Shown: positions 37,682-46,024, counted from the first letter of the stretch. The stretch: DNA of 54,590 nt from Gemmatimonadota bacterium (GCA_007126035.1 SLCC01000089.1:1-54590), one strand, 5' to 3'. The notes: a model not told the origin generated them from the sequence alone. Numbers and translations are program-made.

Positions 37682-38506
37682 CTAACGCTGGAACTCCGCC
37701 GGTGGCGGCGGGAGCTGGGCTACCCGCTGCCGGAAAGCTCGGTACTCCGCGTCGGTCACCCGCAGGTTGGCCAGCTGGGCGGCTGGTATGGCGTTCACCA
37801 GCTCACGGGTGGCGGCGACGCGGGTCTCCGTGAGCGGGTGGGTGGAGAACCACTGCTCCACGCGCGATGGCGACCGCTGCCGCTCTTCCAGGAGCTTCTC
37901 GAAGAACGTGACGATCCCGCCGGGATGGATCCCGGCGCCCGGTAGCATCTGGACGGCGAGGGCATCCGCTTCCCGCTCCGCCTCGCGGCTGTGGCTGGCG
38001 AACCAGGCCGCGCCGCCCACGTCGAGCGCTACACCCGCCAGCCCCTCCGGCGCGGTGCCCAGGAGGATCGATGCCACGGCCACACCAGCCTGCGCCGCCT
38101 GCAGACGCTCCAGCATCTCCACGCTGTGACGGGCCTCGACGTGGCCTATCTCGTGGGCCACCACCCCGGCCAGCTCCGATAGGTTCTCCGTCCGCTCGAT
38201 CAGCCCGCGATTGAGGTAGATGAAGCCGCCCGGAACGGCGAACGCGTTGATCTCGTCGATGTTGACTACATGGAACGTATACGGTATGTCCCTGGCGCCG
38301 GGCTGCCTCTGGATCTGATTGCCGAGCCGGTTGATATAGCCGTGGATCTGCGGGTCATCTACGATGGGTAGCTGCCGGTTGATCTCGGCAGCGTACTGCC
38401 GGCCCATCTCGACCTCCTGCTGCGTCCCGATACCGCAGGCGGCCAGGGTTCCAGCACCGGCCACGAGCCCCAGGGCCAGAGTACGACGAAGGGTTATGGT
38501 TGACAT
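37682..38506 (-). CDS. M48-family metalloprotease lipoprotein (LoiP/BepA-like)
   Basis: Zinc protease of 274 residues. The lipobox TLAAC makes Cys24 the lipid attachment site. The zinc motif HEIGH lies at 118-122, and the third ligand is the Glu in SREAEREADALA. The motif VPGGFIYLNRGL just before it is typical of M48 periplasmic proteases that clean up outer-membrane assembly. I chose ATG 38506 because it gives a proper lipoprotein signal; the open frame extends upstream as a shadow of the divergent gene. The upstream region is shared with the RNA methyltransferase. Confidence 0.92.
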   Translation of the reverse strand: MSTITLRRTLALGLVAGAGTLAACGIGTQQEVEMGRQYAAEINRQLPIVDDPQIHGYINRLGNQIQRQPGARDIPYTFHVVNIDEINAFAVPGGFIYLNRGLIERTENLSELAGVVAHEIGHVEARHSVEMLERLQAAQAGVAVASILLGTAPEGLAGVALDVGGAAWFASHSREAEREADALAVQMLPGAGIHPGGIVTFFEKLLEERQRSPSRVEQWFSTHPLTETRVAATRELVNAIPAAQLANLRVTDAEYRAFRQRVAQLPPPPAEFQR

Positions 38507-38517
38507 GATCTCTTTCC

Positions 38518-38559
38518 GCACTCCCGGTTGGTGATACAATGTCTCTATGGCGGGAGTGC
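38518..38559. promoter_or_regulatory. Promoter with a flanking 9-bp inverted repeat
   Basis: The plus-strand extended -10 TGATACAAT (38532-38540) is enclosed by a perfect inverted repeat GCACTCCCG (38518-38526) / CGGGAGTGC (38551-38559). The arms are 33 bp apart centre to centre, about three helical turns. It lies between the divergent M48 protease and RNA methyltransferase genes. No good -35 is visible. Confidence 0.5.
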
Positions 38560-38581
38560 AATCGTTGTTCCATTCAATGAC

Positions 38582-39355
38582 ATGTTGAGCCGGGCCGAGG
38601 AGAAGCTCATCATAGGCCTTTCCCGCCGTCGCAGGCGGGAGGCCGAGCGTCTGTTCCTGGCCGAAGGTGTGAGGGTGGTCGAGGAGCTGCTGGAGGCAGG
38701 ACTGGCGCCCCGCCTCACCGTCGTCGCCCCCGCCCTGCATGATACCCAGCGGGGCGAGGAGCTGGCCCGTCGCCTGACCGCCCACACGGAAGTGCGCCAG
38801 GTTTCCGACACGGTCCTGCGACGGCTGGCCTCCACACAGACGCCCCAGGGGGTGCTGGTGGTGGCGGAGACGCCGTCCGCGGAGCTGCGGGAGCTGCGCC
38901 CCGATGCCGGTGCCACGGCCCTGGTCCTGGACGGGGTGCAGGATCCCGGCAACATCGGGACCCTGGCGCGTACCGCCGCGGCCTTCGGCTGCGAGCTGCT
39001 CGTGGCCCTGCCAGGGACGGCGGACCCGTGGAGTCCCAAGTCGGTTCGGGCCTCCGCCGGCGCGCTGTTCCGGCTGCCGGTCGCTCAGGAAGGTGTGGCG
39101 CCGGCCTGGGACTGGTTCTCCCGGCACGGATTCACGGTGCTGGGCGCCGAGGCCCACGGCCAGCCCATCTCCGCTGGCGCGCGGAGCGGCCCGGCGGCAC
39201 TTGTGGTGGGCAACGAGGGCGCAGGATTGTCAGCGGACGTTCGGGAACGGTGCCACCGGCTGGTGTCGGTGCCCATGCGCGGATCGGCCGAGTCACTCAA
39301 TGTGGCAGTGGCGGCCGCTATACTTATCTACGAGCTGACCCGGGAGCTGGGATGA
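38582..39355 (+). CDS. TrmH/SpoU-family RNA 2'-O-methyltransferase
   Basis: SAM-dependent ribose methyltransferase of 257 residues with a trefoil-knot catalytic domain. An N-terminal substrate-binding domain (about 1-95) precedes the three SpoU motifs: LVLDGVQDPGNIGTLARTA, LVVGNEGAGLS and VPMRGSAESLNVAVAAAIL. The rRNA or tRNA target cannot be decided from sequence; the architecture is RlmB/TsnR-like. ATG 38582 has no clear ribosome site and comes about 35 nt after a predicted promoter. The stop overlaps the prepilin peptidase start by 4 nt. Confidence 0.93.
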   Translation: MLSRAEEKLIIGLSRRRRREAERLFLAEGVRVVEELLEAGLAPRLTVVAPALHDTQRGEELARRLTAHTEVRQVSDTVLRRLASTQTPQGVLVVAETPSAELRELRPDAGATALVLDGVQDPGNIGTLARTAAAFGCELLVALPGTADPWSPKSVRASAGALFRLPVAQEGVAPAWDWFSRHGFTVLGAEAHGQPISAGARSGPAALVVGNEGAGLSADVRERCHRLVSVPMRGSAESLNVAVAAAILIYELTRELG

Positions 39356-40137
39356 GTGACACAGTGGTGATGGTGCTCTTCGCCTTGATCGGCGCTGTTC
39401 TGGGCTCCTTCCTGAACGTGGCGATCCTGCGCTGGCCCGCGGAGGAATCGGTGGTCCGCCCGCGCTCCCGCTGTCCTGGATGCGGCTCCGCCATTGCCTG
39501 GTATGACAACGTGCCGGTCCTCAGCTGGCTCATCCTCAGGGGCCGGTGCCGGTCATGTTCGCGGCGCATCTCGGTCCAGTACCCTGTAATCGAGCTGACG
39601 GTGGCCCTGACATGGCTGGGCATGGCCCTGTGGCAGGGGCCGGGCCTGGAGGCCGTGCGTGGCAGCCTCCTGTTCACCATTCTCCTGGGCATCGCGGTCA
39701 TCGACGCCAGGCACCGGGTCATCCCCGACCAGCTCAGCCTGGGCGGAGCTCTGGTCGCCGTCGCCCTGGCGGCGTGGCCGGGAGGCTTCCCGCTGGTCGG
39801 TGCGCTGGTCGGCGGTGTCGTCGCCTACGGGCTGATGTGGCTGGTGAAACTGGGCGGCGAGGCACTTCTCCGGAAGCCGGCCTTAGGGGTGGGCGACATC
39901 CACATGATGGCCATGGTGGGAGCCTTCCTCGGCCTGCCCGGCGGACTCCTCACCGTCCTGCTGGGTTCGGTTCTGGGTCTGGCCATAGGTGTGCCGCTGG
40001 CGGGGCTCCGCGGCGACCTCAAGGCCCTGGGCACCTACCTCCCGCTGGGTACCTTCCTGGCCCTGGGCGCGGCGGTCACCTACGTCTGGGGCGACGCCCT
40101 GCTAGCCTGGTACCTGCAAGTCGCGATGCCTGCATGA
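39352..40137 (+). CDS. Prepilin peptidase / N-methyltransferase (PilD/GspO)
   Basis: Inner-membrane aspartic peptidase of 261 residues that removes prepilin leaders and methylates the new N-terminus. The cytoplasmic methyltransferase loop has two CxxC pairs (CPGC, CRSC). The catalytic Asp residues lie in VIDARHRVIPDQL and GVGDIHMM, the latter being the GxGD motif. About eight membrane segments are seen. It should process the eight pseudopilins encoded at 2.7-8.5 kb, although it is not in that operon. It overlaps both neighbours by 4 nt. Confidence 0.95.
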   Translation: MSDTVVMVLFALIGAVLGSFLNVAILRWPAEESVVRPRSRCPGCGSAIAWYDNVPVLSWLILRGRCRSCSRRISVQYPVIELTVALTWLGMALWQGPGLEAVRGSLLFTILLGIAVIDARHRVIPDQLSLGGALVAVALAAWPGGFPLVGALVGGVVAYGLMWLVKLGGEALLRKPALGVGDIHMMAMVGAFLGLPGGLLTVLLGSVLGLAIGVPLAGLRGDLKALGTYLPLGTFLALGAAVTYVWGDALLAWYLQVAMPA

Positions 40138-40562
40138 GCGAGCCGGACGAACGTCCCCTGGGGCTGAGCCTGCTCATCTGGTTCATGGCCTTCTGGGCGG
40201 GTGCCGCCGCCCTGGTCATAGCCGTCCTGGTGGCCGGGGAAGGACCTCTGCCGCTGAGCGGTCGCGCCGTGCCGCGACAGGAGGCAATAGCCCGGATCGT
40301 TCCCATCCTGGCGCCCATGGCCCTGGCCGCCGCCGGCGCCGCGCTGGCCTTGGCCCTGGATCGGCACTGGGCCCGGTCCGCCGTGCTGCTGCCGTTCGCC
40401 CTGACTGCCGTCGCTCCCGCCTTCACCGGCGTCGCAACGTCCGTCCTCGATCTGGTGCTGGGTGTCCTGGCCCTCGTGCCACTGGTGGCCGTGTTGGTCT
40501 GGTACCTCTACTTCCGGCCCGGCGTGGTGGAATACTTCCGGCGCCTGCGGGAAGAGGGGTAG
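40134..40562 (+). CDS. Small uncharacterised membrane protein
   Basis: Protein of 142 residues with four hydrophobic segments (LSLLIWFMAFWAGAAALVIAVLVAG, then IVPILAPMALAAAGAALALAL, then SAVLLPFALTAVAPAF and VLDLVLGVLALVPLVAVLVWYLYF). The C-terminus RPGVVEYFRRLREEG resembles the tail of some PilD-adjacent or DUF-type membrane proteins, but I do not recognise a family. Its ATG overlaps the prepilin peptidase stop (ATGA), so the two are co-translated. It is real by coupling and length; the function is unknown. Confidence 0.7.
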   Translation: MSEPDERPLGLSLLIWFMAFWAGAAALVIAVLVAGEGPLPLSGRAVPRQEAIARIVPILAPMALAAAGAALALALDRHWARSAVLLPFALTAVAPAFTGVATSVLDLVLGVLALVPLVAVLVWYLYFRPGVVEYFRRLREEG

Positions 40563-40614
40563 GTGTCCGGGGCGCGACGCAGCGCCGCCGGGGTGCGACG
40601 GACGCCGGGCGCCA

Positions 40615-41154
40615 TCAGCCGGTCGGCCTGCCGATCCCCTGCGCCAGGTAGTCGCGCGACAGCTCCACGTAGTGGCCGCCTCCGGCCCGGATCCAGTCCG
40701 CCGCGGCGCCGTCCAGCTCCTTCCTCACCCGCGCCGGTGCGCCGGCCACCAGCGTCCGCGGCGGCACCTCCATCCCTGCGGGCACCACGCTGAGCGCTGC
40801 CACCAGGGATTCCTCCCCGATGATGGACCGGTGCAGGAGCACCGCGTTCATACCGATCAGGGCGCCCTGCCGGATGTGACAACTCTCGAAGACGGACCCA
40901 TGGCCAATCGTGGCGTCGTCACCGATCAGGGTCGGGCCTTCGTCGCTGACATGGACCACCACGTTGTCCTGCACGCTGGTCCGCCGCCCGACCCGGATCC
41001 CGTGCCGCGGGTGATCGGCACGGAGGACGGCGCCGAACCAGACACTGGATCCCTCGCCTATCTCCACGTCCCCGATGAGCACCGCCCCAGGGGCGATGAA
41101 CGCGCTGGGATGGATGCGAGGCGTGTTGCCGTCGAATGTGATGATGTGGGCCAT
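40615..41154 (-). CDS. Gamma-carbonic-anhydrase-like hexapeptide protein
   Basis: Left-handed beta-helix protein of 179 residues from the gamma-carbonic anhydrase/PaaY family. Hexapeptide repeats run from IHPSAFIAPGAVLIGDVEIG to IGEESLVAALSVVP. The expected zinc His residues are present at His68 (VVVHV) and His85 (IGHGS), but the third ligand position, usually the His of LHGC, is Glu90 (FESC). That makes classical zinc binding doubtful, though His93 is near. Its ATG overlaps the stop of the threonine-dehydratase-like gene by 1 nt (TGATG). Confidence 0.88.
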   Translation of the reverse strand: MAHIITFDGNTPRIHPSAFIAPGAVLIGDVEIGEGSSVWFGAVLRADHPRHGIRVGRRTSVQDNVVVHVSDEGPTLIGDDATIGHGSVFESCHIRQGALIGMNAVLLHRSIIGEESLVAALSVVPAGMEVPPRTLVAGAPARVRKELDGAAADWIRAGGGHYVELSRDYLAQGIGRPTG

Positions 41155-42176
41155 CAATCGTTCCCCAGGATCCTCGCCAGAGTCCGTCCGTCCACGTTGC
41201 CTCCGCTCACCACGATAGTGGTGGGCCCTTCCAGCGGCAGCCCCTCGAGCACTGCCGCCACGCCAACGGCGCCCGATCCCTCCGCAACGACCCGCTCCTG
41301 GTCGAACAGCAGGCGCATCGACCGCGCCACCGAACGCTCCGTAACCAGGTGCAGCGAATCCACCACTCGCCATGCCCGCTCGAAACTCTCCTGCTCCGTC
41401 TCCCCGGCCAGTCCGTCGCACAGCGTGTCCGTCACGGGGACGGGTGTCACGCGCCCCGCGGTGAACGCTGCGTGCATCGCCACGGTCTCCTCGGACTGCG
41501 CGCCCAGCACCCTCGCCCCGGTTCCCACCAAGGACTTCACCACCAGGCCCACGCCCGCTATCAGGCCGCCACCTCCCACGGGCACCACCACCGTCGTCAG
41601 CTCAGGCAACTCCTCCACTATCTCGAGTCCAATCGTGCCCTGGCCGGCCACCACCTCGGGGTCGTTGAAGCCATGGATGAACCGGGCGCCGGCCTCCTCC
41701 TCGTACGCCCGGGCAGCGGCGGCGGCGTCGTCGTAGCTGCCGGGCACCTCTCGCAGGACCCCACCAAAGGCCCTGATCCGGTTCCGCTTCGCCGATGGCG
41801 CCGATTCCGGAACGAATACGGTGGCGGTGGCGCCGTGCAACCTGGCAGCCAGCGCCACCGCCTGGCCGTGGTTGCCCGCGGAGGCGGTCACCAGGCCGGC
41901 GGCCCGATGGGCCGGGTCCACCGTCGATACGGCATTGTAGGCACCCCTGAGCTTGAATGAATTGGTGTGCTGCCAGCATTCCAGCTTGAGGTGGACAGGG
42001 ACCCCCGCGTGACGGGACAGCCACGGGGAATGTTGCAGGGGCGTTCGCCTGACCACGCGTTTGGTCCGGACCCGCGCCCGATATACGTGCGCGAGAGGCG
42101 GGTCGAACGGCTCCCCGCTCTCAGCCAGGGCGCCGCCACCGGACGCGCTGCTATCCGTCATCGCCCCCGGCGACAC
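41154..42176 (-). CDS. Threonine/serine dehydratase-like PLP enzyme
   Basis: Fold-type II PLP enzyme of 340 residues. The cofactor Lys is in NSFKLRGAYNAV, the SAGNHGQ loop follows, and the phosphate-binding loop is VPVGGGGLIAG. No C-terminal ACT domain is present, so it resembles catabolic threonine dehydratase or serine racemase rather than the regulated biosynthetic IlvA. The start may be GTG 42176 or ATG 42161. It follows the CNNM-type gene closely and overlaps the next gene by 1 nt, implying one operon. Confidence 0.9.
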   Translation of the reverse strand: MSPGAMTDSSASGGGALAESGEPFDPPLAHVYRARVRTKRVVRRTPLQHSPWLSRHAGVPVHLKLECWQHTNSFKLRGAYNAVSTVDPAHRAAGLVTASAGNHGQAVALAARLHGATATVFVPESAPSAKRNRIRAFGGVLREVPGSYDDAAAAARAYEEEAGARFIHGFNDPEVVAGQGTIGLEIVEELPELTTVVVPVGGGGLIAGVGLVVKSLVGTGARVLGAQSEETVAMHAAFTAGRVTPVPVTDTLCDGLAGETEQESFERAWRVVDSLHLVTERSVARSMRLLFDQERVVAEGSGAVGVAAVLEGLPLEGPTTIVVSGGNVDGRTLARILGND

Positions 42177-42178
42177 CG

Positions 42179-43507
42179 CTACCCGCCATCATCGCCGTCG
42201 ACCGATTGCTCCCGCCTCACGGCAGGCACGCCAGAGCCAGGCAACCTGGAGTCGTCGCCGGCCACCTCCTCCGTCCCGTCGCCCGCAGAGGTGAGTCTGG
42301 TCATGCGGGCTCGCAGGACCTGGGTCTCCGATGCGGCCAGCACCTCGATCTCCAGTCCCTGGCGCTGGAGGACCTCACCCTCCTCCGGGACCCTCCCCAG
42401 CTCGGCCATCAGATAACCGTTGAGCGACCGGTGCTCCAGCAACGGGAGGGCGGTGTTGAAGATATGGTTGATCTCCCGCAGCTCGGTATCGCCCTCCGCT
42501 ATGATCTCGTTGCGAGAGATCCGGATGATCGAGATCTCCGTCACATCCGTCTCGTCCTCGATCTCACCCACAAGCTCCTCGATCACGTCCTCCAGTGTGA
42601 CCAGCCCGTCGATCCCACCATACTCGTCCACTACCAGCGCCAGGTGGATCCGACGGTTCTGGAAATCCTGCAACAGCTTGGTCAGAGGCAGGGAGCCGGG
42701 TACCACCAGCGGCTGACGGGCCAGCGAGCGCAATGGCGCGTCCCGCTTGCCGGCGATCAGGGCCTGGTACGCGTCCCGGAGGTAGAGCACACCGGTCACG
42801 TCATCGATGGACTCGCCGTAAACCGGGATCCGGGAGTAGGGCACCGAGCCGAACTCCGGCGCGATCTCCGCCAGTGGCAGCGAGTCCTGCCAGGCGAAGA
42901 CGTCCACCCGCGGGGTCATTATGTCCCAGACCCGCGTGTCCTCGAGCCGGAAGGCACGCTCGATGATCTGGCCCTCGTGCTCATCGATGGCCCCCTCGCT
43001 GCGCCCCAGGGCCGTCAACTGGCGCAGCTCCGACTCCGTTATCTCGCTCACGGACGTGAGCCGGGGCTCCGGCAGGTTCAGCGTGATACGCTCGAGGGGG
43101 TACAGGAACGGCCGCAGGAGACGGCTGAGCCAGAGCATGGCAGGAGCTATGGCCAGGGCAAAACGGACTCCCGGCTCCGGCATGAGACGCCGGGGCCAGA
43201 GCTCGCCAACCGCCACCAGGAGGACGGTCGCCACCACCAGCGCCACCACACCGCCCCAGAACGGCCAGAGCAGGTGCCCGATCCAGTAGGACGTGGCGCC
43301 CGCCACCAGTGCGGCCAGGCCATCGCCGAACCGGAGCAGGACAAGGAGCGACCGGGGACGCGCCTGGATTTGCGCCAGAGCACCGTCCACCTGCTCCATC
43401 ACGCCGCGAAGCCTGGCGTCGCCCAGGGAGAACAACGCCACTTCAGCCGCTGTCAGAAAGGCCGACACCAGTAACGCGCCGACCAGGATGGCCCCGAGTG
43501 TGATCAC
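42179..43507 (-). CDS. CNNM/CorC-type membrane protein with CBS pair
   Basis: Membrane protein of 442 residues. An N-terminal DUF21/CNNM domain has about four hydrophobic segments (ILVGALLVSAFLTAAEVALFSL, then LWPFWGGVVALVVATVLLVAV). Two CBS domains follow (VWDIMTPRVDVFAW to IDGLVTLEDVIEELVGEIEDE), and then a CorC/HlyC C-terminal domain. The family is linked to magnesium or cobalt efflux; substrate here is unknown. GTG 43507 is preceded by GGAGGGG on the minus strand. The last 35 residues form a low-complexity tail. Confidence 0.91.
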   Translation of the reverse strand: MITLGAILVGALLVSAFLTAAEVALFSLGDARLRGVMEQVDGALAQIQARPRSLLVLLRFGDGLAALVAGATSYWIGHLLWPFWGGVVALVVATVLLVAVGELWPRRLMPEPGVRFALAIAPAMLWLSRLLRPFLYPLERITLNLPEPRLTSVSEITESELRQLTALGRSEGAIDEHEGQIIERAFRLEDTRVWDIMTPRVDVFAWQDSLPLAEIAPEFGSVPYSRIPVYGESIDDVTGVLYLRDAYQALIAGKRDAPLRSLARQPLVVPGSLPLTKLLQDFQNRRIHLALVVDEYGGIDGLVTLEDVIEELVGEIEDETDVTEISIIRISRNEIIAEGDTELREINHIFNTALPLLEHRSLNGYLMAELGRVPEEGEVLQRQGLEIEVLAASETQVLRARMTRLTSAGDGTEEVAGDDSRLPGSGVPAVRREQSVDGDDGG

Positions 43508-43931
43508 CAGCCCCTCCAGGGACTGGGAGGCTCGTCCTGTGATGTGCTCCGGTCTAGGTCCATTTCCGGCTGAAGTGGGTCGACTTCCACGCCACGTCGG
43601 TTACCGCATCAGACCCCGAACCGGGACCAGGTCGATGGCGGGCCTCGTGGCCGCTAACCTGACTTCCAGAAGATAACATAGTGCAATGTGCGCGGTATCG
43701 CTCCCCGTACCTCACAGGATCCGTCCGAGCCCACCGTATCACGCTGTTCGAATGTTGGGGTCGCCCCGGGGCAGGACAATAGCCGGATCGGCCGGACCCA
43801 TGGGAGTCGCCGGCCAGGGACGCTCCGGCCGTGTGCAGAAATGGGGAAACTCCTCGTGGCGGCAGGTTGCGTTGCTCCGCTACCAGGCTTAGGTTCCAGG
43901 CTTTGTCATAACCAGGGGGCAGTGGGAGCCA
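43508..43931. other. 424-nt intergenic region with one copy of the 49-bp repeat
   Basis: No convincing coding frame. It separates the divergent CNNM gene and ATP synthase operon, so it should hold promoters for both. I see one dispersed repeat copy (43721-43769) and only a weak candidate TTGCGT (43867) - 17 nt - TAGGTT (43890) for the atp operon. Confidence 0.6.
43721..43769 (+). repeat. 49-bp dispersed repeat, copy 1
   Basis: It begins CCGTCCGAGCCCACCGT and ends AATGTTGGGGTCGCCCCGG. By hand alignment it matches 54290-54338 at 43 of 49 positions without gaps, in the same orientation. It lies about 160 nt before the first atp gene. Function unknown. Confidence 0.8.
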
Positions 43932-44183
43932 GTGGTCGGAAACCGGCAGCCTGAGCGTCCGGCAGCGGCCGTTGCCGCCGAGGTCCTGGGCTACGTAATC
44001 ACGCTGGTCGCGAGCACGCTCCTGTTCTTGTGGCTGGGTGGCAGGGTCGATGGTTGGCTGGGAACTGAGCCCTGGTTCGCTCTACTGGGCGCGCTGATCG
44101 GGGCGGCAGCGGGGTTCTACCACATGATCCATCACCTCACCGTGGTGCCGCGGGAGCGGGACGACGGGGGGAGCGGCCGGTGA
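43932..44183 (+). CDS. AtpZ/AtpQ-like small membrane protein
   Basis: Protein of 83 residues with two membrane helices (LGYVITLVASTLLFLWLGG and WFALLGALIGAAAGFYHMIHHL). It resembles the small AtpZ/FoF1-gene-1-like proteins that precede many ATP synthase operons and are tied to assembly or cation supply. The GTG start at 43932 has GGGAG, but only 3 nt away, so the exact start is uncertain. It overlaps the next gene by 4 nt. Confidence 0.75.
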   Translation: MVGNRQPERPAAAVAAEVLGYVITLVASTLLFLWLGGRVDGWLGTEPWFALLGALIGAAAGFYHMIHHLTVVPRERDDGGSGR

Positions 44184-44536
44184 GGGCGTGGCTGCGGTAT
44201 GCGGCGGCCTCGGCGGCCATTCTAGCGGTACTCGCCCTGGGCGTGGCCTTCCTGATGCCGGGCACCCAACCCGCTGCGGTCTGGCTGGCCGCGGTCGTGG
44301 CGTTCGTGGTTCAGCTGGGCGCCTTCGCCCTGTTGTTCATAAGGCGGGGGAAGCCCTCGGGCTTCATGGTCGGCTGGGGCGGGGGCATGGCGCTGCGTTT
44401 CGTCGCCGTGGCCGGAATGGCTGCGTGGGTGTCTGTCTCGGAGCGGCATCACCCTGAAACGGCGCTGCTGAGCCTGGTTGGTTTCGTGATCGTGCTCGCG
44501 CTGGTCGAGCCGGTGTTTCTGCGGATGACTGATTGA
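44180..44536 (+). CDS. atpI: ATP synthase subunit I-like protein
   Basis: Membrane protein of 118 residues with four hydrophobic stretches. Order and size match AtpI, which helps assemble the c-ring in other bacteria. Sequence support is weak, as AtpI proteins are poorly conserved. It starts with GTG overlapping the previous stop and directly abuts atpB. Confidence 0.7.
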   Translation: MRAWLRYAAASAAILAVLALGVAFLMPGTQPAAVWLAAVVAFVVQLGAFALLFIRRGKPSGFMVGWGGGMALRFVAVAGMAAWVSVSERHHPETALLSLVGFVIVLALVEPVFLRMTD

Positions 44537-45433
44537 ATGCTGGGATCGATGAGACAGATGCTCGCGGTCGCTCAACCTCCGGAGGAGGGCGCCTTCGACA
44601 TCAATGAACTGATTATCAACTACCTCGTGGACTCGGACAAGTGGGAGTTCATGTGGTGGACGATATACCTACCCCAGTTCGAGCCGGTCCAGATCGGGCC
44701 TGTGACCATCGACTTCTCCATCACGAAGCACGTGCTCTTCATGTTGTTCGCAGCCCTGCTCGTGGCGGTGATCATCATCCCCTCAGCCCGCCATGCCCGC
44801 CGGGAGCGGGACGCGGGGGCGGTGCATGGACCTAAGGGGGCCGCCAACGTGGTGGAGGCGTTCATCCTGTTCCTCCGGGACGAGGTGGCCAAGCCCAACG
44901 TGGGCGATCACGGTGAGCGTTACTACCCGTACATCATCACGGTCTTCTTCTTCATCCTCATGTGCAACCTGCTGGGGCTGGTGCCGTGGGGGACATCGCC
45001 CACGGCGAACATATCGGTCACGGCGGCGCTGGCCATCCTGACGTTCTTCACCGTGGAGGCGGCGGGGATGCGGGACCTGGGGTTCGTCCAGTGGTCGAAG
45101 ACCATCTTCTACGCTCCCGCCGGGACCACGGGGGTGGTGAAATACGCGATGCTGGTGATCATGACGCCCGTCGAGTTCCTGGGTAAGCTGACCAAGCCGT
45201 TCGCCCTGGCCGTCCGGCTGGCTGCCAACATGACGGCGGGTAAGGCGGTCATGCTGGCGCTCACCGGGCTGCTGACCATGGCGGCCCTGGCCAACGTGCT
45301 GTGGGTGGCCCCGGCGACGGTGCTGATGGCTGTGGCCATCTCCCTGCTCAAGATCTTCGTGGCCTTCCTCCAGGCCTATGTGTTCGCGATCCTGAGCTCC
45401 GTGTTCATCGGTCTTATCCGCCACGCCCACTAG
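44537..45433 (+). CDS. atpB: ATP synthase subunit a
   Basis: Membrane subunit of 298 residues forming the ion half-channels of Fo. The essential Arg sits in FALAVRLAANMTAGKAVM; the usual His after MxAG is Lys here. The motif NLLGLVPWGTSPTANISVT is typical. An extra N-terminal stretch of about 60 residues precedes the first helix. ATG 44537 directly follows the previous stop; ATG 44549 is an alternative. A long 250-nt gap before atpE follows. Confidence 0.95.
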   Translation: MLGSMRQMLAVAQPPEEGAFDINELIINYLVDSDKWEFMWWTIYLPQFEPVQIGPVTIDFSITKHVLFMLFAALLVAVIIIPSARHARRERDAGAVHGPKGAANVVEAFILFLRDEVAKPNVGDHGERYYPYIITVFFFILMCNLLGLVPWGTSPTANISVTAALAILTFFTVEAAGMRDLGFVQWSKTIFYAPAGTTGVVKYAMLVIMTPVEFLGKLTKPFALAVRLAANMTAGKAVMLALTGLLTMAALANVLWVAPATVLMAVAISLLKIFVAFLQAYVFAILSSVFIGLIRHAH

Positions 45434-45684
45434 GGACGAGGGGAGGGGCGGTTCGAAGTTCAGGTCGTTCAAGCGGGCGACCGCGTCCGTCCGTGATGTG
45501 GCGCGGCTTCGGGAAGGGGTGCTCCACCGTTCCCGTCGTAATGTAGCCGGCGGGTGCCGGTGAGAGCCGTGGGTCCTGTGGTAGAGGGCCCTGTAGCGGC
45601 GGGCGGCGGAAGCGGACATCAAGGGGGTGTCCGGCAGAGTCGAGGAGCGGGAAACAGTGAATCCCCCGAGGGGAGGAGAACGTG

Positions 45685-45951
45685 ATGTTCCATCTTCTGC
45701 AGGTCGGGCAGGAGCTCATGATGAGCCCGGAGTACGCGCAGGCTTACCTGTCTGCCATCGCGAAGGGTTTCGGAGCGGCGCTGACCGTGATGGGTGCCGG
45801 GATCGGGATCGGCTGGATCGGTACCCAGATGACGATCAACATGGCCCGTCAGCCGGAGATCGCGCCAAACATCCAGACGGCGTCCATCATCCTGGCGGCC
45901 CTCATCGAGGGTGCCACGCTGTTCGCCCTGGTGATCATATTCCTGATCTGA
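45685..45951 (+). CDS. atpE: ATP synthase subunit c
   Basis: Ring subunit of 88 residues with two helices joined by the MARQPE loop. The ion-binding carboxylate is the Glu in ALIEGATLF. The Gln of sodium-type rings (GxGxGQG) is Ile here, and the Ser or Thr after the Glu is Gly, so a proton-driven ring is likely. ATG 45685 has AGGAG with 7-nt spacing; a GTG just before (45682) is less likely. The strong site and long leader fit the high copy number needed. Confidence 0.95.
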   Translation: MFHLLQVGQELMMSPEYAQAYLSAIAKGFGAALTVMGAGIGIGWIGTQMTINMARQPEIAPNIQTASIILAALIEGATLFALVIIFLI

Positions 45952-46024
45952 GGCAATCCGGGAGTTGGAGGGGCCGGTGGGCGCACGCCTCCGGCCGCCC
46001 CACTTCCGGGGGACACGATAAGGC

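Noticed and set aside
45685-45951. Sodium-dependent c-ring
   Set aside because: The Gln and the Ser/Thr that coordinate sodium are replaced by Ile and Gly.
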